DNA of 64,000 nucleotides, taken from the NCBI RefSeq assembly GCF_004121055.1, contig NZ_PYAL01000007.1:396992-460991 (forward strand), read 5' to 3'. Both the position numbers and the translations under genes were made by a program. Every line of letters begins with the position of its first letter. Position 1 is the first letter of the stretch. The notes under the pieces are model-generated. The model had not been told where the DNA came from. It saw only the letters and a list, made by a program, of their open reading frames with translations, and did no database searches. The DNA is from Achromobacter aloeverae. Lineage in GTDB: Bacteria > Pseudomonadota > Gammaproteobacteria > Burkholderiales > Burkholderiaceae_B. Positions 44,222 to 52,928 of this stretch are shown here, piece after piece.

Positions 44222-46525
44222 TCAGCGCGACGCGGCGCGCAAGGCCTTGGCGGCCTGGACCATATTGGTCAGCGCGGGCAGGACCTCGCTCCATTGCCGG
44301 GTCTTCAGGCCGCAATCCGGGTTGACCCACAGGCGTTCGGCCGGAACCCGTTCCGCCGCCAGCTTCATCAGCTTCACCATGTACTCCTGGTTCGGAATAT
44401 TGGGCGAGTGGATGTCGTACACACCCGGGCCGATTTCGTTCGGGTACTCGAAGCTCTTGAAGGCGTCGAGCAGCTCCATGTCCGAACGGCTGGTTTCGAT
44501 GGTGATCACGTCCGCATCCATGTCGGCGATCGACTTGATGATGTCGTTGAACTCCGAATAGCACATGTGGGTGTGGACCTGGGTCTCGTCGGCCACGCCA
44601 TTGGCGGTGATGCGGAACGATTCGACGGCCCAGTCCAGGTATTCCTGCCACTGCGCCTTGCGCAGCGGCAAGCCTTCCCGCAGCGCGGCTTCGTCGATCT
44701 GGATCACGCTGATGCCGGCCTTTTCCAGGTCCAGCACTTCCTCGCGGATGGCCAGGGCCAGTTGGTAGCACGACACGGAGCGCGGCTGGTCGTCACGCAC
44801 GAAGGACCAGTTCAGGATGGTGACCGGACCGGTCAGCATGCCCTTCATGGGCTTCGTGGTCAGCGATTGCGCGTACTTGATCCACTCGACGGTCATGGCC
44901 TTGGGACGGCTGATGTCGCCAAAGAGGATCGGCGGCTTCACGCAACGCGAGCCATAGGACTGCACCCAGCCGAACTGGCTGAAAGCGTAGCCTTCCAGCT
45001 GTTCGCCGAAGTACTCGACCATGTCGTTGCGCTCGGCTTCGCCGTGCACGAACACGTCCAGGTCCAGCGCTTCCTGCTCCTTCACGCAGCGGGCGATTTC
45101 CGCCTGCATGGCGGCCTTGTACCCCGCGGCATCCAGGCGGCCCGCCTTGAATTCGCTGCGCGCATGGCGGATTTCGGACGTCTGAGGGAACGAACCGATG
45201 GTGGTGGTCGGGAAGGCCGGCAGCTTCAGCAAGGCCGATTGCTTGGCGGCACGCACGGCATAGGGGCTCTTGCGCCGGCCCAGCCGGGCGTCCAGCTTGG
45301 CAATGGCGGCCTTCACCGTGGGATTGTTGACGCGCGGCGAATTGCGGCGGGCCGCGATGGCCGCGGCGTTGGCGGCCAGTTCCGCCTGCACGGCGTCGCG
45401 GCCCTGGTTCAGCGCCGACGCCAGCACGGCCAGCTCGCCCAGCTTTTGCTTCGCGTACGACAGCCAGGATTTGATCTCGCCATCGAGTTTCTGTTCGCTG
45501 TCCAGGTCGACCGGAACGTGCAGCAAGGAGCACGACGGCGCCACCCACAGGCGATCGCCCAATTGCCTGGCAAGGGGCTCCAGCCATTCCAGCACGGCAT
45601 TGAGATCGGTCTTCCAGATATTGCGCCCATTGATCACGCCCAGCGAGATCACGCTTTGCGCCGGCAGCGCGGCGATCAGCGCGTCGACTTCAGCGCGGGC
45701 GTTGATGGCGTCCAGGTGCACGCCCTGCACCGGCAGGCTCGCCACCAGCGGCAGATTGCCTTGCAGCTGGCCGAAATACGTCGCCAGCAGCAGCTTGACC
45801 TTGCCCGTGTTCAACGCCCGGTAGGCCTTGGTGAAGGCGGCGTCCCAGCCGGCTTCGAGTTCGGTAACCAGGATGGGCTCGTCGATCTGAACCCATTCCA
45901 CGCCCGCGTCCGCGAGCCTGGCCAGCAGCTCCACGTAGACCGGCAGCAGGCGATCCAGCAGCGCCAGCTTGTCCGACTCGTCCTTCGCCTTGCCCAGCGC
46001 CAGGTAAGTCACCGGCCCGATGATGACCGGCTTGGCCTTCACGCCCTGCGCCGAGGCTTCGGCCAATTGCTCCACCAGGCGGGAGGCATCGAGCTTGAAT
46101 GCCGTGTCGGCCTTGAATTCCGGGACGATGTAGTGGTAGTTGGTGTCGAACCACTTGGTCATTTCGCCGGCGGCCACCCCACCGCAGCAGGCGGCGTGCT
46201 CTTCGGCGCCTTGCGCCGAGCGGCCGCGGGCCACCCGGAAATAATTGTCCAGCGCATCGCCGTGGAAGCCCTGCACCCGGGTGGGCAGGTTGCCCAGGGT
46301 GAAACTCATGTCCAGGACCTGGTCGTAGAAGGCGAAATCGCCCACCGGCGACAGGTCGAGCTTCGATTGCAGGGCCCAATTTATCTTGCGTTGCTCGACG
46401 CCAACGGCCTTGAGCGCCTCGCGGCTCGACTGGCCCTTCCAATAGGATTCAAGGGCGAACTTCAGTTCGCGCTTCGCGCCGATGCGGGGGAAACCAAGAT
46501 TATGAAAACGTGCCACGGCGACCAT
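44222..46525 (-). CDS. metE: Cobalamin-independent methionine synthase
   Basis: A 767-residue MetE, full length. It transfers the methyl group of 5-methyltetrahydropteroyl-triglutamate to homocysteine. Family blocks include the opening [31 protein letters not shown], and the Zn ligands in THMCYSEF (His, Cys) and NPDCGLKTR (Cys). It is divergent from metR with a MetR box between, so methionine-linked control is expected. Confidence 0.98.
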   Translation of the reverse strand: MVAVARFHNLGFPRIGAKRELKFALESYWKGQSSREALKAVGVEQRKINWALQSKLDLSPVGDFAFYDQVLDMSFTLGNLPTRVQGFHGDALDNYFRVARGRSAQGAEEHAACCGGVAAGEMTKWFDTNYHYIVPEFKADTAFKLDASRLVEQLAEASAQGVKAKPVIIGPVTYLALGKAKDESDKLALLDRLLPVYVELLARLADAGVEWVQIDEPILVTELEAGWDAAFTKAYRALNTGKVKLLLATYFGQLQGNLPLVASLPVQGVHLDAINARAEVDALIAALPAQSVISLGVINGRNIWKTDLNAVLEWLEPLARQLGDRLWVAPSCSLLHVPVDLDSEQKLDGEIKSWLSYAKQKLGELAVLASALNQGRDAVQAELAANAAAIAARRNSPRVNNPTVKAAIAKLDARLGRRKSPYAVRAAKQSALLKLPAFPTTTIGSFPQTSEIRHARSEFKAGRLDAAGYKAAMQAEIARCVKEQEALDLDVFVHGEAERNDMVEYFGEQLEGYAFSQFGWVQSYGSRCVKPPILFGDISRPKAMTVEWIKYAQSLTTKPMKGMLTGPVTILNWSFVRDDQPRSVSCYQLALAIREEVLDLEKAGISVIQIDEAALREGLPLRKAQWQEYLDWAVESFRITANGVADETQVHTHMCYSEFNDIIKSIADMDADVITIETSRSDMELLDAFKSFEYPNEIGPGVYDIHSPNIPNQEYMVKLMKLAAERVPAERLWVNPDCGLKTRQWSEVLPALTNMVQAAKALRAASR

Positions 46526-46576
46526 CCTGTCGATTCTGTAAAAGTAGCTGGCATGGTAGGGCCGCTAATTCATGAA

Positions 46577-46595
46577 TGAAAATGGTAATATTTCA
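46577..46595. promoter_or_regulatory. Secondary MetR-like palindrome in the metE-metR gap
   Basis: TGAAA-N9-TTTCA, 52-70 bp upstream of metE. Same half-sites as the MetR box at 46604 but with wider spacing; may be an accessory site or part of the metE promoter region. Confidence 0.4.
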
Positions 46596-46603
46596 TCGAT
46601 CAA

Positions 46604-46616
46604 TGAATTTCCTTCA
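46604..46616. promoter_or_regulatory. MetR box (TGAANNTNNTTCA)
   Basis: TGAATTTCCTTCA fits the E. coli MetR consensus exactly. It lies between the divergent metE and metR genes, 79 bp before metE and just before the preferred metR start. Confidence 0.75.
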
Positions 46617-46619
46617 TGC

Positions 46620-47519
46620 ATGGCCGCACTCGAACGCATCCATCTGGCTATCATTCGCGCCGTGGACCAATATGGTTCGCTGACGGCGGCCGCCGACCAT
46701 TTGCATTTGACGCAATCGGCCCTGAGCCACACCGTGCGCAAACTGGAAGACCAGCTGGGCACGGCGATCTGGCACCGCGAGGGCCGAAGCTTGCGGCCCA
46801 CCCAGGCCGGTGAATATCTATTGGCCGTCGCCAACCGCTTGCTGCCTCAACTGGACCATGCCGAGGAACACATCAAGCAATTCGCGCAGGGCGCGCGCGG
46901 CGCCTTGCGCATCGGCATGGAGTGCCATCCCTGCTACCAATGGCTGCTCAAGATCGTTTCGCCCTATCTCGCCGCGTGGCCCGCGGTCGATGTCGACGTG
47001 AAGCAGAAGTTCCAGTTCGGCGGCATCGGCGCCTTGTTTGGCTACGAGATCGACATGCTGGTGACTCCCGACCCGCTCTACAAACCGGGACTGGTGTTCG
47101 AGCCGGTGTTCGACTACGAACAGGTGCTGGTGGTCGGGCCAGGGCATCCGCTACGCAAGAAAAAATACATCGCGCCGCCAGCGCTGGCGAACGAGACCCT
47201 GATCACCTACCCCGTCGCGATCGACCGGCTCGATATCTACACGCAGTTCCTGATGCCCGCCGGCATTACGCCCCGGCGCCACAAGCCGATCGAGACGACC
47301 GACATCATGATGCAGATGGTGGCCAGCGGACGCGGTGTCGCCGCGCTACCGCGATGGCTGGTCGAGGAGTACGCCGACAAGTTCGACGTGGTGCCCGTGC
47401 GGCTGGGCGAGCACGGTATTGCCAAGCAGATTTTCCTGGGCGTGCGGGAAGCGGATGTCCAGATCGATTATCTGCGCGCGTTCGTGGAACTGGCGCTGGC
47501 GCATCGGGACGTCCGCTAG
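46620..47519 (+). CDS. metR: MetR, LysR-family activator of methionine biosynthesis
   Basis: A 299-residue LysR protein that aligns along its length with MetR: SALSHTVRKLEDQLG in the helix-turn-helix region, RIGMECHPCYQWLLK and FDYEQVLVVGPGHPL in the effector domain. The ATG at 46620 matches the family start. An in-frame ATG at 46572 would add 16 residues but would put both MetR-like sites inside the coding region, so it is less likely. It activates metE using homocysteine as co-inducer in relatives. Confidence 0.93.
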   Translation: MAALERIHLAIIRAVDQYGSLTAAADHLHLTQSALSHTVRKLEDQLGTAIWHREGRSLRPTQAGEYLLAVANRLLPQLDHAEEHIKQFAQGARGALRIGMECHPCYQWLLKIVSPYLAAWPAVDVDVKQKFQFGGIGALFGYEIDMLVTPDPLYKPGLVFEPVFDYEQVLVVGPGHPLRKKKYIAPPALANETLITYPVAIDRLDIYTQFLMPAGITPRRHKPIETTDIMMQMVASGRGVAALPRWLVEEYADKFDVVPVRLGEHGIAKQIFLGVREADVQIDYLRAFVELALAHRDVR

Positions 47520-47576
47520 GACACCGCCCGTAGCCACACGCCCTGGACCCGCAAGGCCCACGACACGCCGGACATG

Positions 47577-48017
47577 TCAGGCAGCGCCGGGGCGCCAACC
47601 GGGGGCAGCCATCTCGAAGCTGGCGAATTCGAATCCGGGCGCGACGGTGCAACCCACCAAGGTATAGCGGCCCAGCGGTCGCGCTGCCTGCCAGACGTTT
47701 GCCGGCACCACGGCCTGGGGTCGCTGGCCATGCGCGAGATCCGTGCCCAGCGTGATTTCCTCCACCGTATTCCCGTCGGAAAGGCTGAGAAGCAAGGGGT
47801 CGCCCGCATAGAAGTGCCAGACTTCCGCCGCATCGCGGACGCGGTGCCAGTGGGAACTGTCGGCGGCCTCCAGCAGGTAGTAGATCGCCGTAGAATGGGC
47901 GCGAGCTTCCCCTTGGGCGCGCGCTCCCCCCGACGCATCACGAAAGGTCTCGACATACCAGCCGCCTTCCGGATGGCGCTGCATGCCCAGCGTTTCGATG
48001 ATCTCGCTCGCTTCCAT
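47577..48017 (-). CDS. DUF985-type cupin protein
   Basis: A 146-residue single-domain cupin opening with LGMQRHPEGGWYVETFR, then SSHWHRVRDAAEVWHFYAGD with the metal-binding histidines and a YTLVGCTVAPGFEFASFEMA ending. Members have been described as sugar-isomerase-like cupins; function unknown here. Start at a good purine-rich site. Divergent from the ECF41-type sigma gene. Confidence 0.9.
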   Translation of the reverse strand: MEASEIIETLGMQRHPEGGWYVETFRDASGGARAQGEARAHSTAIYYLLEAADSSHWHRVRDAAEVWHFYAGDPLLLSLSDGNTVEEITLGTDLAHGQRPQAVVPANVWQAARPLGRYTLVGCTVAPGFEFASFEMAAPGWRPGAA

Positions 48018-48254
48018 GTCGATATTCTCCTTGCCCCTGGGGCATTCCGCCCCGTCGTGACGGCCGCGGGGCGGGCCCTAGCATAGCGCGTCACGGCCTA
48101 CGGATCAGTCATCGCGGATGACCCTCACCCAAGGGTAGGCGTCGCCATCGGCGGCACCAATACGGCCACGCTGGCATTGTTGCCGCCCGGCATGCGGGTG
48201 CGGCAAAATACCCAGCTTCCCGCCCCTCTTTCCAGGCGCCGGCCCTTCCCCCTC

Positions 48255-49133
48255 ATGACCGACTCCTTACTCCTGTTCGATCGCCACCGCCCTCGCCTCC
48301 ATGGCATTGCCTATCGCATGCTGGGCACCGTGGCGGACGCCGAAGATGTCGTGCAGGAAGCATGGTTGCGCTGGCATGTCACGGACCGCGCCGCGGTGGA
48401 GAACGCCGAAGCCTGGCTGGTGCGCGTCACCACCCGGCTGGCCATCGACCGCTTGCGCGTGGCCAAGGCCGAACGCGAGAACTACACGGGCGTCTGGCTG
48501 CCCGAGCCCATGCTGATGGCCGCGCCCGCCACGCCGGAACAACTCCATGAGCTCGCCGACGATGTGTCGGTGGCGTTTCTGTTCATGCTGGAGCGCCTGT
48601 CACCCGATGCCCGTGCTGCGTTCCTGATGCGGGAAGTGTTCGAGGCCGACTACGAGGACATCGCGAAGACGCTGGATAAGAGCCAGGCCGCCGCGCGGCA
48701 ACTCGTCAGCCGCGCCAGACAGCAGTTGCGCCAGGGCGCGCCGCGCCGGTCCGTGCCGCGCGCCACGCTGCAACGCCTGCTGGAGACCTTCGCCGCGGCG
48801 ATGCAGCGCAGCGATTTCCATGGCCTGCATGCCTTGCTGAGCGACGACGCCGAACTGATTGGCGATGGCGGCGGCAAGGTCGCCAGTTTCGCCCGCCTGG
48901 TCGGCGGCAAGCGCCTGGCCCAGCTGTTCTATGCCGGCGCGCGACGCTACCGCGATGCGCTGCGCGTCGAGGTGACACAGGTCAATGGACAATGGACCTT
49001 GTTGCGCTTCATCAACGGCGAGCTGGAATCCGTTCAATCCTACGAGAGCGATGGCGAGCGGCTGACCCGGGTGCTCGTACAGCGCAATCCCGACAAGCTG
49101 GCACGCATCGCCGACGCGTTCGCGCGAGGCTGA
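48255..49133 (+). CDS. ECF41-family sigma factor with SnoaL-like C-terminal domain
   Basis: A 292-residue extracytoplasmic-function sigma factor: sigma2 (residues about 5-70, DAEDVVQEAWLRW), sigma4 (about 105-160) and a SnoaL-like C-terminal domain. The three ECF41 hallmarks are all present: WLPEP (81-85) in the linker, DGGGK (204-208) and NPDKL (278-282). In this group the C-terminal domain acts in place of an anti-sigma factor and the target is usually a nearby carboxymuconolactone-decarboxylase-type gene, which matches the AhpD-like gene at 49994. The ribosome-binding site is weak. Confidence 0.93.
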   Translation: MTDSLLLFDRHRPRLHGIAYRMLGTVADAEDVVQEAWLRWHVTDRAAVENAEAWLVRVTTRLAIDRLRVAKAERENYTGVWLPEPMLMAAPATPEQLHELADDVSVAFLFMLERLSPDARAAFLMREVFEADYEDIAKTLDKSQAAARQLVSRARQQLRQGAPRRSVPRATLQRLLETFAAAMQRSDFHGLHALLSDDAELIGDGGGKVASFARLVGGKRLAQLFYAGARRYRDALRVEVTQVNGQWTLLRFINGELESVQSYESDGERLTRVLVQRNPDKLARIADAFARG

Positions 49134-49153
49134 CGCGCGCATTTCCTGCCGCC

Positions 49154-49213
49154 TTTGGTGAGGCCTTTGGTGGGGCCCTCGGCGAGGCCCTTGGTTGGGG
49201 GCTTTGGTGAGCG
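49154..49213. repeat. Degenerate tandem repeat, about five 12-bp units
   Basis: Units of the type CTTTGGTGAGGC recur from 49154 to 49213, directly after the sigma factor gene and before the cupin gene. Copies differ at two to four positions. Confidence 0.75.
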
Positions 49214-49303
49214 GCAGTCAACATGGTGATCCTTCCGGAGGATCTACCGGCACGGCATTCGCGCGCCTACGATGGGCCTGCCCTCCACTACCCGGAACAG
49301 ATC

Positions 49304-49744
49304 ATGTCCAAGACCATGAAATTCGGCTTGTCCCTGATGGCGGCAGGCGCCCTTCTGGCGCTTGACTCGCCGGTCAGCGCCGCTCCGCCCCATCACGTCA
49401 CACCGTCCGCCGCCGCCCAACCCGTCGTCACCGAGCTCATGACCAGGTCGCTGCCGGACATGCCCGGCAAGGAGGGCACGATGCTGCTCGTCGACTATCC
49501 CCCCGGCGCCGCCGATCCCGTGCACCGGCACGAGGCCAGCGCATTCGTATATGTGCTGGAAGGCAGCATCGTCATGCAGGTACGAGGCGGCAAGGAGGTC
49601 ACGCTGGCGGCCGGTCAGACTTTCTACGAAGGGCCGAACGACGTCCACACCGTGGGCCGCAACGCCAGCGCCACGAAGCCGGCCCGGTTCGTCGTCGTCC
49701 TGGTCAAGAAACAGGGCGTGCCGGCGTTGATTCCTGCTGAATAG
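49304..49744 (+). CDS. Secreted cupin-domain protein
   Basis: A 146-residue protein with a signal peptide (FGLSLMAAGALLAL; cut near VSAAPP) and a cupin barrel with PVHRHEASAFVYVLEGS and EGPNDVHTVGRNAS metal motifs. The ATG at 49304 begins the signal peptide; an upstream ATG at 49223 is less likely. It follows the ECF41 sigma gene by 170 bp and may be co-regulated. Periplasmic location is inferred. Confidence 0.85.
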   Translation: MSKTMKFGLSLMAAGALLALDSPVSAAPPHHVTPSAAAQPVVTELMTRSLPDMPGKEGTMLLVDYPPGAADPVHRHEASAFVYVLEGSIVMQVRGGKEVTLAAGQTFYEGPNDVHTVGRNASATKPARFVVVLVKKQGVPALIPAE

Positions 49745-49915
49745 AGGAATGCAGTCGTCGATCGCGCTCAGCGCGACGGTAGGTTGGCGACCTGCCTGCC
49801 GCAATACGCGTCCGACGATCAAAGGCATTACCTGTGTTATCCCAATCGCCGGCACTTGCCGGCGCATGCGGGTATTCATCGACTACATCACGGACCGGAG
49901 CCGCGGCTCGCCCTT

Positions 49916-50011
49916 GGTTGAACCGGTCCGTGGTTAAGCTTGGCCTCGGTTGAACCTGGCCTTGGTTGAACCTGGCCTTGGTTGAACCTGGCCTTAGTTG
50001 AACTTGGCCTT
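49916..50011. repeat. Tandem repeat, six 16-bp units overlapping the AhpD-like gene 3' end
   Basis: Units of GGTTGAACCTGGCCTT: one degenerate (49916), one changed (49932), three near-perfect (49948-49995), and a final copy (49996-50011) that is the last codons of the AhpD-like gene. The stop codon of that gene arises from a C-to-T difference at the unit junction, so the array appears to have grown from the gene end. Confidence 0.9.
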
Positions 50012-50473
50012 GTCCAGCCCATAGGCCTTGTCGGCCGAACCCGGCACGGTCTGGAAGCCCACGTTCAAGCGGTTCCAGCCGTTGATCGCCATCACCGCGA
50101 AGGTGAGGTCCGAGAGTTCCTTTTCGGACAGTTGCGAGCGCACGCGCTCATACACCTCGTCCGGCACGCCGTGCGCACCCAGCGTCGTAAGCGCCTCCGT
50201 CCAGGCCAGGCAGGCGCGTTCGCGAGGGGAGAACTCGTTCGATTCACGCCAGATCGCCACATGATGAAGGCGCAATTCGCGCTCGCCGTGGATCTTGGCC
50301 TCTTTCACATGCATGTCCAGGCAGAATGCGCAGCCGTTGATCTGCGATGCCCTGATCTCGATCAGGGTCAGGATCGATTTCTCGATCGCGCCCGATTTGA
50401 CGAGCAGGCCAAATTCGATGAATTTCTTGAAAAGTTCGGGCGATTGCGCGAACGCGTTCAGACGTTGACTCAT
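49994..50473 (-). CDS. AhpD-like carboxymuconolactone decarboxylase family protein
   Basis: A 159-residue AhpD-type protein with the redox-active CxxC and nearby His in NGCAFCLDMH (Cys48, Cys51, His55). It starts at an ATG with GGAGG seven bases upstream. Genes of this COE type are the typical neighbours and targets of ECF41 sigma factors, as here. Likely an alkylhydroperoxidase or thiol-dependent reductase; details unknown. Its last codons lie in the tandem repeat at 49916-50011. Confidence 0.92.
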   Translation of the reverse strand: MSQRLNAFAQSPELFKKFIEFGLLVKSGAIEKSILTLIEIRASQINGCAFCLDMHVKEAKIHGERELRLHHVAIWRESNEFSPRERACLAWTEALTTLGAHGVPDEVYERVRSQLSEKELSDLTFAVMAINGWNRLNVGFQTVPGSADKAYGLDKAKFN

Positions 50474-50859
50474 GATCATTCCTCCGATGAAAGGGCGTAC
50501 CCGGCATTGCCCTGCCGGCGTGCTACGCATGCTTGAACAACGTCCAGATCGTAGGCGCGCGGCGCAGGCAGCGGAAGGCATGGCGAGAGGACCGTGGTGT
50601 TGCCTTCAGTGCAACAATGGCGGCGCCCTCCCTTGGCCGCGTCGCGGCGCCCTGCCCGGAGACCCTACAAGAAGCCTCCCGAAAGGCGCGACCAACGGGA
50701 AGCACGGGACGATGCGGTCAACACTGGGCGTGGAGTGCCGTGTAGGCGTAGGACCCGTCTGATTTTCGAATGGGACGTATCAGGAGCTTCCTGGCGGAGC
50801 TATGATGCGGTGCACCGGAAGGTAGTCATGGGCCTTCCTATTTTGAGCAGAGATCGATC
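50474..50859. other. Gene-free stretch with a dispersed 21-bp motif
   Basis: No convincing gene was found. The motif TAGGACCCGTCTGATTTTCG occupies 50749-50768 and its near-copy lies at 52198-52218. The stretch also holds GC-rich direct and inverted short repeats around 50620-50660. Confidence 0.5.
50749..50769 (+). repeat. Dispersed 21-bp motif, copy A
   Basis: TAGGACC, then C, then GTCTGATTTT, CGA. Matches copy B at 52198 in 19 of 21 bases, same orientation. Copy A precedes the small membrane-protein gene at 50860. Confidence 0.6.
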
Positions 50860-51135
50860 TTGGGAACATACATACTTCGCGCCAGCCTCGGTCGAGGCCA
50901 CCCGAATACGCGCACACGCCGCCGCTCCAGCGGCGATGGCCGTGGTACGGAAGTCCGTCTCGCTAAGCTCGAAGCAACCACAGAACATATCCAGCGCGAT
51001 CTGTCTGATCTGAGGACGGAAGTTCGCGGACTCCGCACGGAAGTCCGCGCCGACTTTCGCCTGCTATTCGGCACCATCCTTACAGCAGCCGTGGGATTGG
51101 CAGGCCTGATGGTCAAATTGCTGGGCTGGTTTTAG
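50860..51135 (+). CDS. Small coiled-coil membrane protein (possible 5'-degraded gene)
   Basis: The C-terminal half is coherent: a coiled coil (LAKLEATTEHIQRDLSDL, then a doubled LRTEVR unit) and a single membrane helix (TILTAAVGLAGLMVKLLGWF). Proteins of this shape are common in Burkholderiales. The N-terminal third is low-complexity Arg/Ser and the only start in frame is TTG at 50860; upstream the frame closes at 50803 without an ATG. Either the true start is unusual or the 5' end has decayed. Confidence 0.5.
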   Translation: MGTYILRASLGRGHPNTRTRRRSSGDGRGTEVRLAKLEATTEHIQRDLSDLRTEVRGLRTEVRADFRLLFGTILTAAVGLAGLMVKLLGWF

Positions 51136-51143
51136 GACGGCTG

Positions 51144-51407
51144 TTACCGCGCACCGTCCGGGCCCTCCGTGGCTGCCCCAGGCTGCTCATCACGGTCGCC
51201 TTCGAGTGGCGGCAGGCCAGCCTGGCGCCGCGCCTCGGGGCCGCGACCGTATTCGTCCTTGTTCTCCGGTCTCAAATCGCCCCCCGCCGGATAGCCCGAA
51301 TTCGTCGCCTTGTCGGGATTCGGTTGGCCAGGGGGTTGGGTTTCCTGCGGTTGGGCGCTATGCCGGGAGCTTTCGTTCTCGACGTGGGGCATGACAGGGC
51401 GCGACAT
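51144..51407 (-). CDS. Small hydrophilic, disordered protein (hypothetical)
   Basis: An 87-residue protein of Pro, Gly, Glu and Asp with no hydrophobic core, ending GAATEGPDGAR. It starts 12 bp after the ferritin-like gene stop and has a perfect GGAGG site, so it is translated with it. Character resembles the protein at 41825-42307; both lie next to stress-type genes. Confidence 0.65.
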   Translation of the reverse strand: MSRPVMPHVENESSRHSAQPQETQPPGQPNPDKATNSGYPAGGDLRPENKDEYGRGPEARRQAGLPPLEGDRDEQPGAATEGPDGAR

Positions 51408-51419
51408 ATTCCCTACCTC

Positions 51420-51938
51420 CTATACCTTGGCCTTCGCATCGGGTTGTGCGGCGAGTTGCAGGAACCGGCGCACAACGCCCGCCATATTGTGTTCCAGCCA
51501 GTCCGCCATCGCCTGCTCCTCCGGCAAGATCCTTTCGAGGACGGCCATCGTCTCATGGTCGCCCAGCGTGCGCGCTGCCTCGATAAGGTTGCGGTATGCG
51601 GCAATCTCGAAGTGTTCGAAGGCATAGCTCATCATTCCGCCCTTCACCACTTCGTCGCTGGCGAACATGCCCGCCATACCTTGGGCACCAGCCATGGCCT
51701 TGCCGGCCACATCCTTGAACGATGACGTGTCGCCGCCACGCCGCTCGATGCATTCCGCGACCAGACGCTTCTGGTTCCGGGTTTCCTCGAGATGCTCCTC
51801 GATACGGCGCTTCAAGTCCGGATAGTTTTCGAGGCGGCCGGCCTGCGCCTTCAACATGGTCTCGGCCTGCTCCTCCATTGCGTGCGCGTCACGCAGCCAG
51901 TCCATGAAATGCGACTCGGCGATTTCTCTCTCTTCCAT
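51420..51938 (-). CDS. Ferritin-like DUF892/YciE-type protein
   Basis: A 172-residue four-helix protein of the YciE/DUF892 ferritin-like group: ESHFMDWLRDAHAMEEQAET at the start, KRRIEEHLEETRNQ in helix two, and EHFEIAAYRNLIEAARTLG with metal-type residues in helix three. Such proteins are linked to desiccation and general stress. The ATG at 51938 has a GGGAGA site. First gene of a two-gene operon. Confidence 0.9.
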   Translation of the reverse strand: MEEREIAESHFMDWLRDAHAMEEQAETMLKAQAGRLENYPDLKRRIEEHLEETRNQKRLVAECIERRGGDTSSFKDVAGKAMAGAQGMAGMFASDEVVKGGMMSYAFEHFEIAAYRNLIEAARTLGDHETMAVLERILPEEQAMADWLEHNMAGVVRRFLQLAAQPDAKAKV

Positions 51939-52459
51939 TGCGGTCTCCCGGTGGGGGTGCACCCGCCGCGGTCGCGGCGTGGCAGGGACCACCATGGCAC
52001 ATATCATTCCCGCCCAAGAGGAGCGTTCCGCCGACACACGCCAAGCTCACATGCCTTATGCCGATATACACCGGTGCGTAAGATACGCTCATGAATGCGC
52101 TGGCTTTTTGAAAAATTCGGACGCAGGTACAGGACAGGCGCCCGGCTATGCACGGGCATAGCTTGCGCAAGTAGCGCTGAAGCACGTTGGGCGAAGATAG
52201 GACCAGTCTGATTTTTGAGCGATGAAGGTCTGGGGACGCTCGCGAGGGGCTGCGATTTCGCTCTGCGGTCAAATCGTCAGGATGGTCCCGGTCCGTAAGT
52301 GCAGGCCAAGGTTCCAGGATTATCCGAAATTATCCGCCACCAAGATAAGGCGGGTTACCTGGTCGGTGGTCTATGTCGATCTCTGGCAAGCGCGGCTGCG
52401 CCCTGAAGGTCATCGCTGGTCCACGAGCATGGTCGCTACGTCCTTGCCTGGAAGAAATC
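51939..52459. other. Gene-free stretch (521 bp) with a dispersed motif
   Basis: No convincing gene was found on either strand. It holds the second copy of the 21-bp motif (52198-52218). Open frames here overlap the RidA gene or lack start signals. Confidence 0.5.
52198..52218 (+). repeat. Dispersed 21-bp motif, copy B
   Basis: TAGGACC, then A, then GTCTGATTTT, TGA. 19 of 21 bases match copy A at 50749. Its role is unknown. Confidence 0.6.
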
Positions 52460-52849
52460 TCAAACGATCGCCACAGCTTCGACTTCCACCTTCAGGCCGA
52501 AATGCAGCGGCCCGGTGGGAACGACGGCGCGGGCAGGCCTGGACGTCCCCACCCATTCCGCATAGATGGAGTTGAACAAGGGCCAGTGCTCCATGGACTC
52601 GATGTACACCCGGACCTGCACCAGCTTCTCGATGCCCGTTCCACCGGCCTGCAGTGCGGCGGCGACATTTGCCAATGCCTGGCGCGCCTGTTGCTCGAAC
52701 GGCGCATCGGTCAGTCGACGCCCATCCGCCGTGATGGGCAACTGCCCGGAAACGAATGCAAAGCCGTTAGCGACGACCACATGGCTGTAATGTCCACCAG
52801 GAGGCGCATTCGCTTCTACAGACGGGGTAAGCAAGCGGTCATTCGCCAT
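52460..52849 (-). CDS. RidA-family protein (reactive enamine/imine deaminase type)
   Basis: A 129-residue YjgF/RidA-type protein: GGHYSHVVVANGFAFVSGQL at the start of the fold, ALANVAAALQAGGTGIEKLV in the middle and the VYIESMEHWPLFNSIYAEW helix; the RPARAVV sequence contains the conserved Arg. RidA proteins hydrolyse reactive enamines/imines or related intermediates. Last gene of the LysR-facing HAD-Bug-RidA operon, so it may act on a pathway product. Confidence 0.92.
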   Translation of the reverse strand: MANDRLLTPSVEANAPPGGHYSHVVVANGFAFVSGQLPITADGRRLTDAPFEQQARQALANVAAALQAGGTGIEKLVQVRVYIESMEHWPLFNSIYAEWVGTSRPARAVVPTGPLHFGLKVEVEAVAIV

Positions 52850-52928
52850 GGCGTCGACTCCAGGATTGCACCGGGCGGCCAGGAACTTCCTGGGCCGCGA
52901 CAGTCTTCAGTGTACGCATCATGCAGGT

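Noticed and set aside
44294..46579. Very long open frame (about 760 codons) antisense to metE
   Set aside because: metE is unambiguous and full length; long antisense frames are expected in GC-rich codon usage. The translation has no recognisable motif.
49916..50011. CRISPR-like array
   Set aside because: Units are contiguous 16-bp copies with no spacers and no cas genes nearby; it is a minisatellite. The same applies to the other tandem repeats.
52222..52575. Plus-strand frame after the second dispersed motif
   Set aside because: It runs antisense into the RidA gene, and its translation is Arg/Trp rich without motifs.
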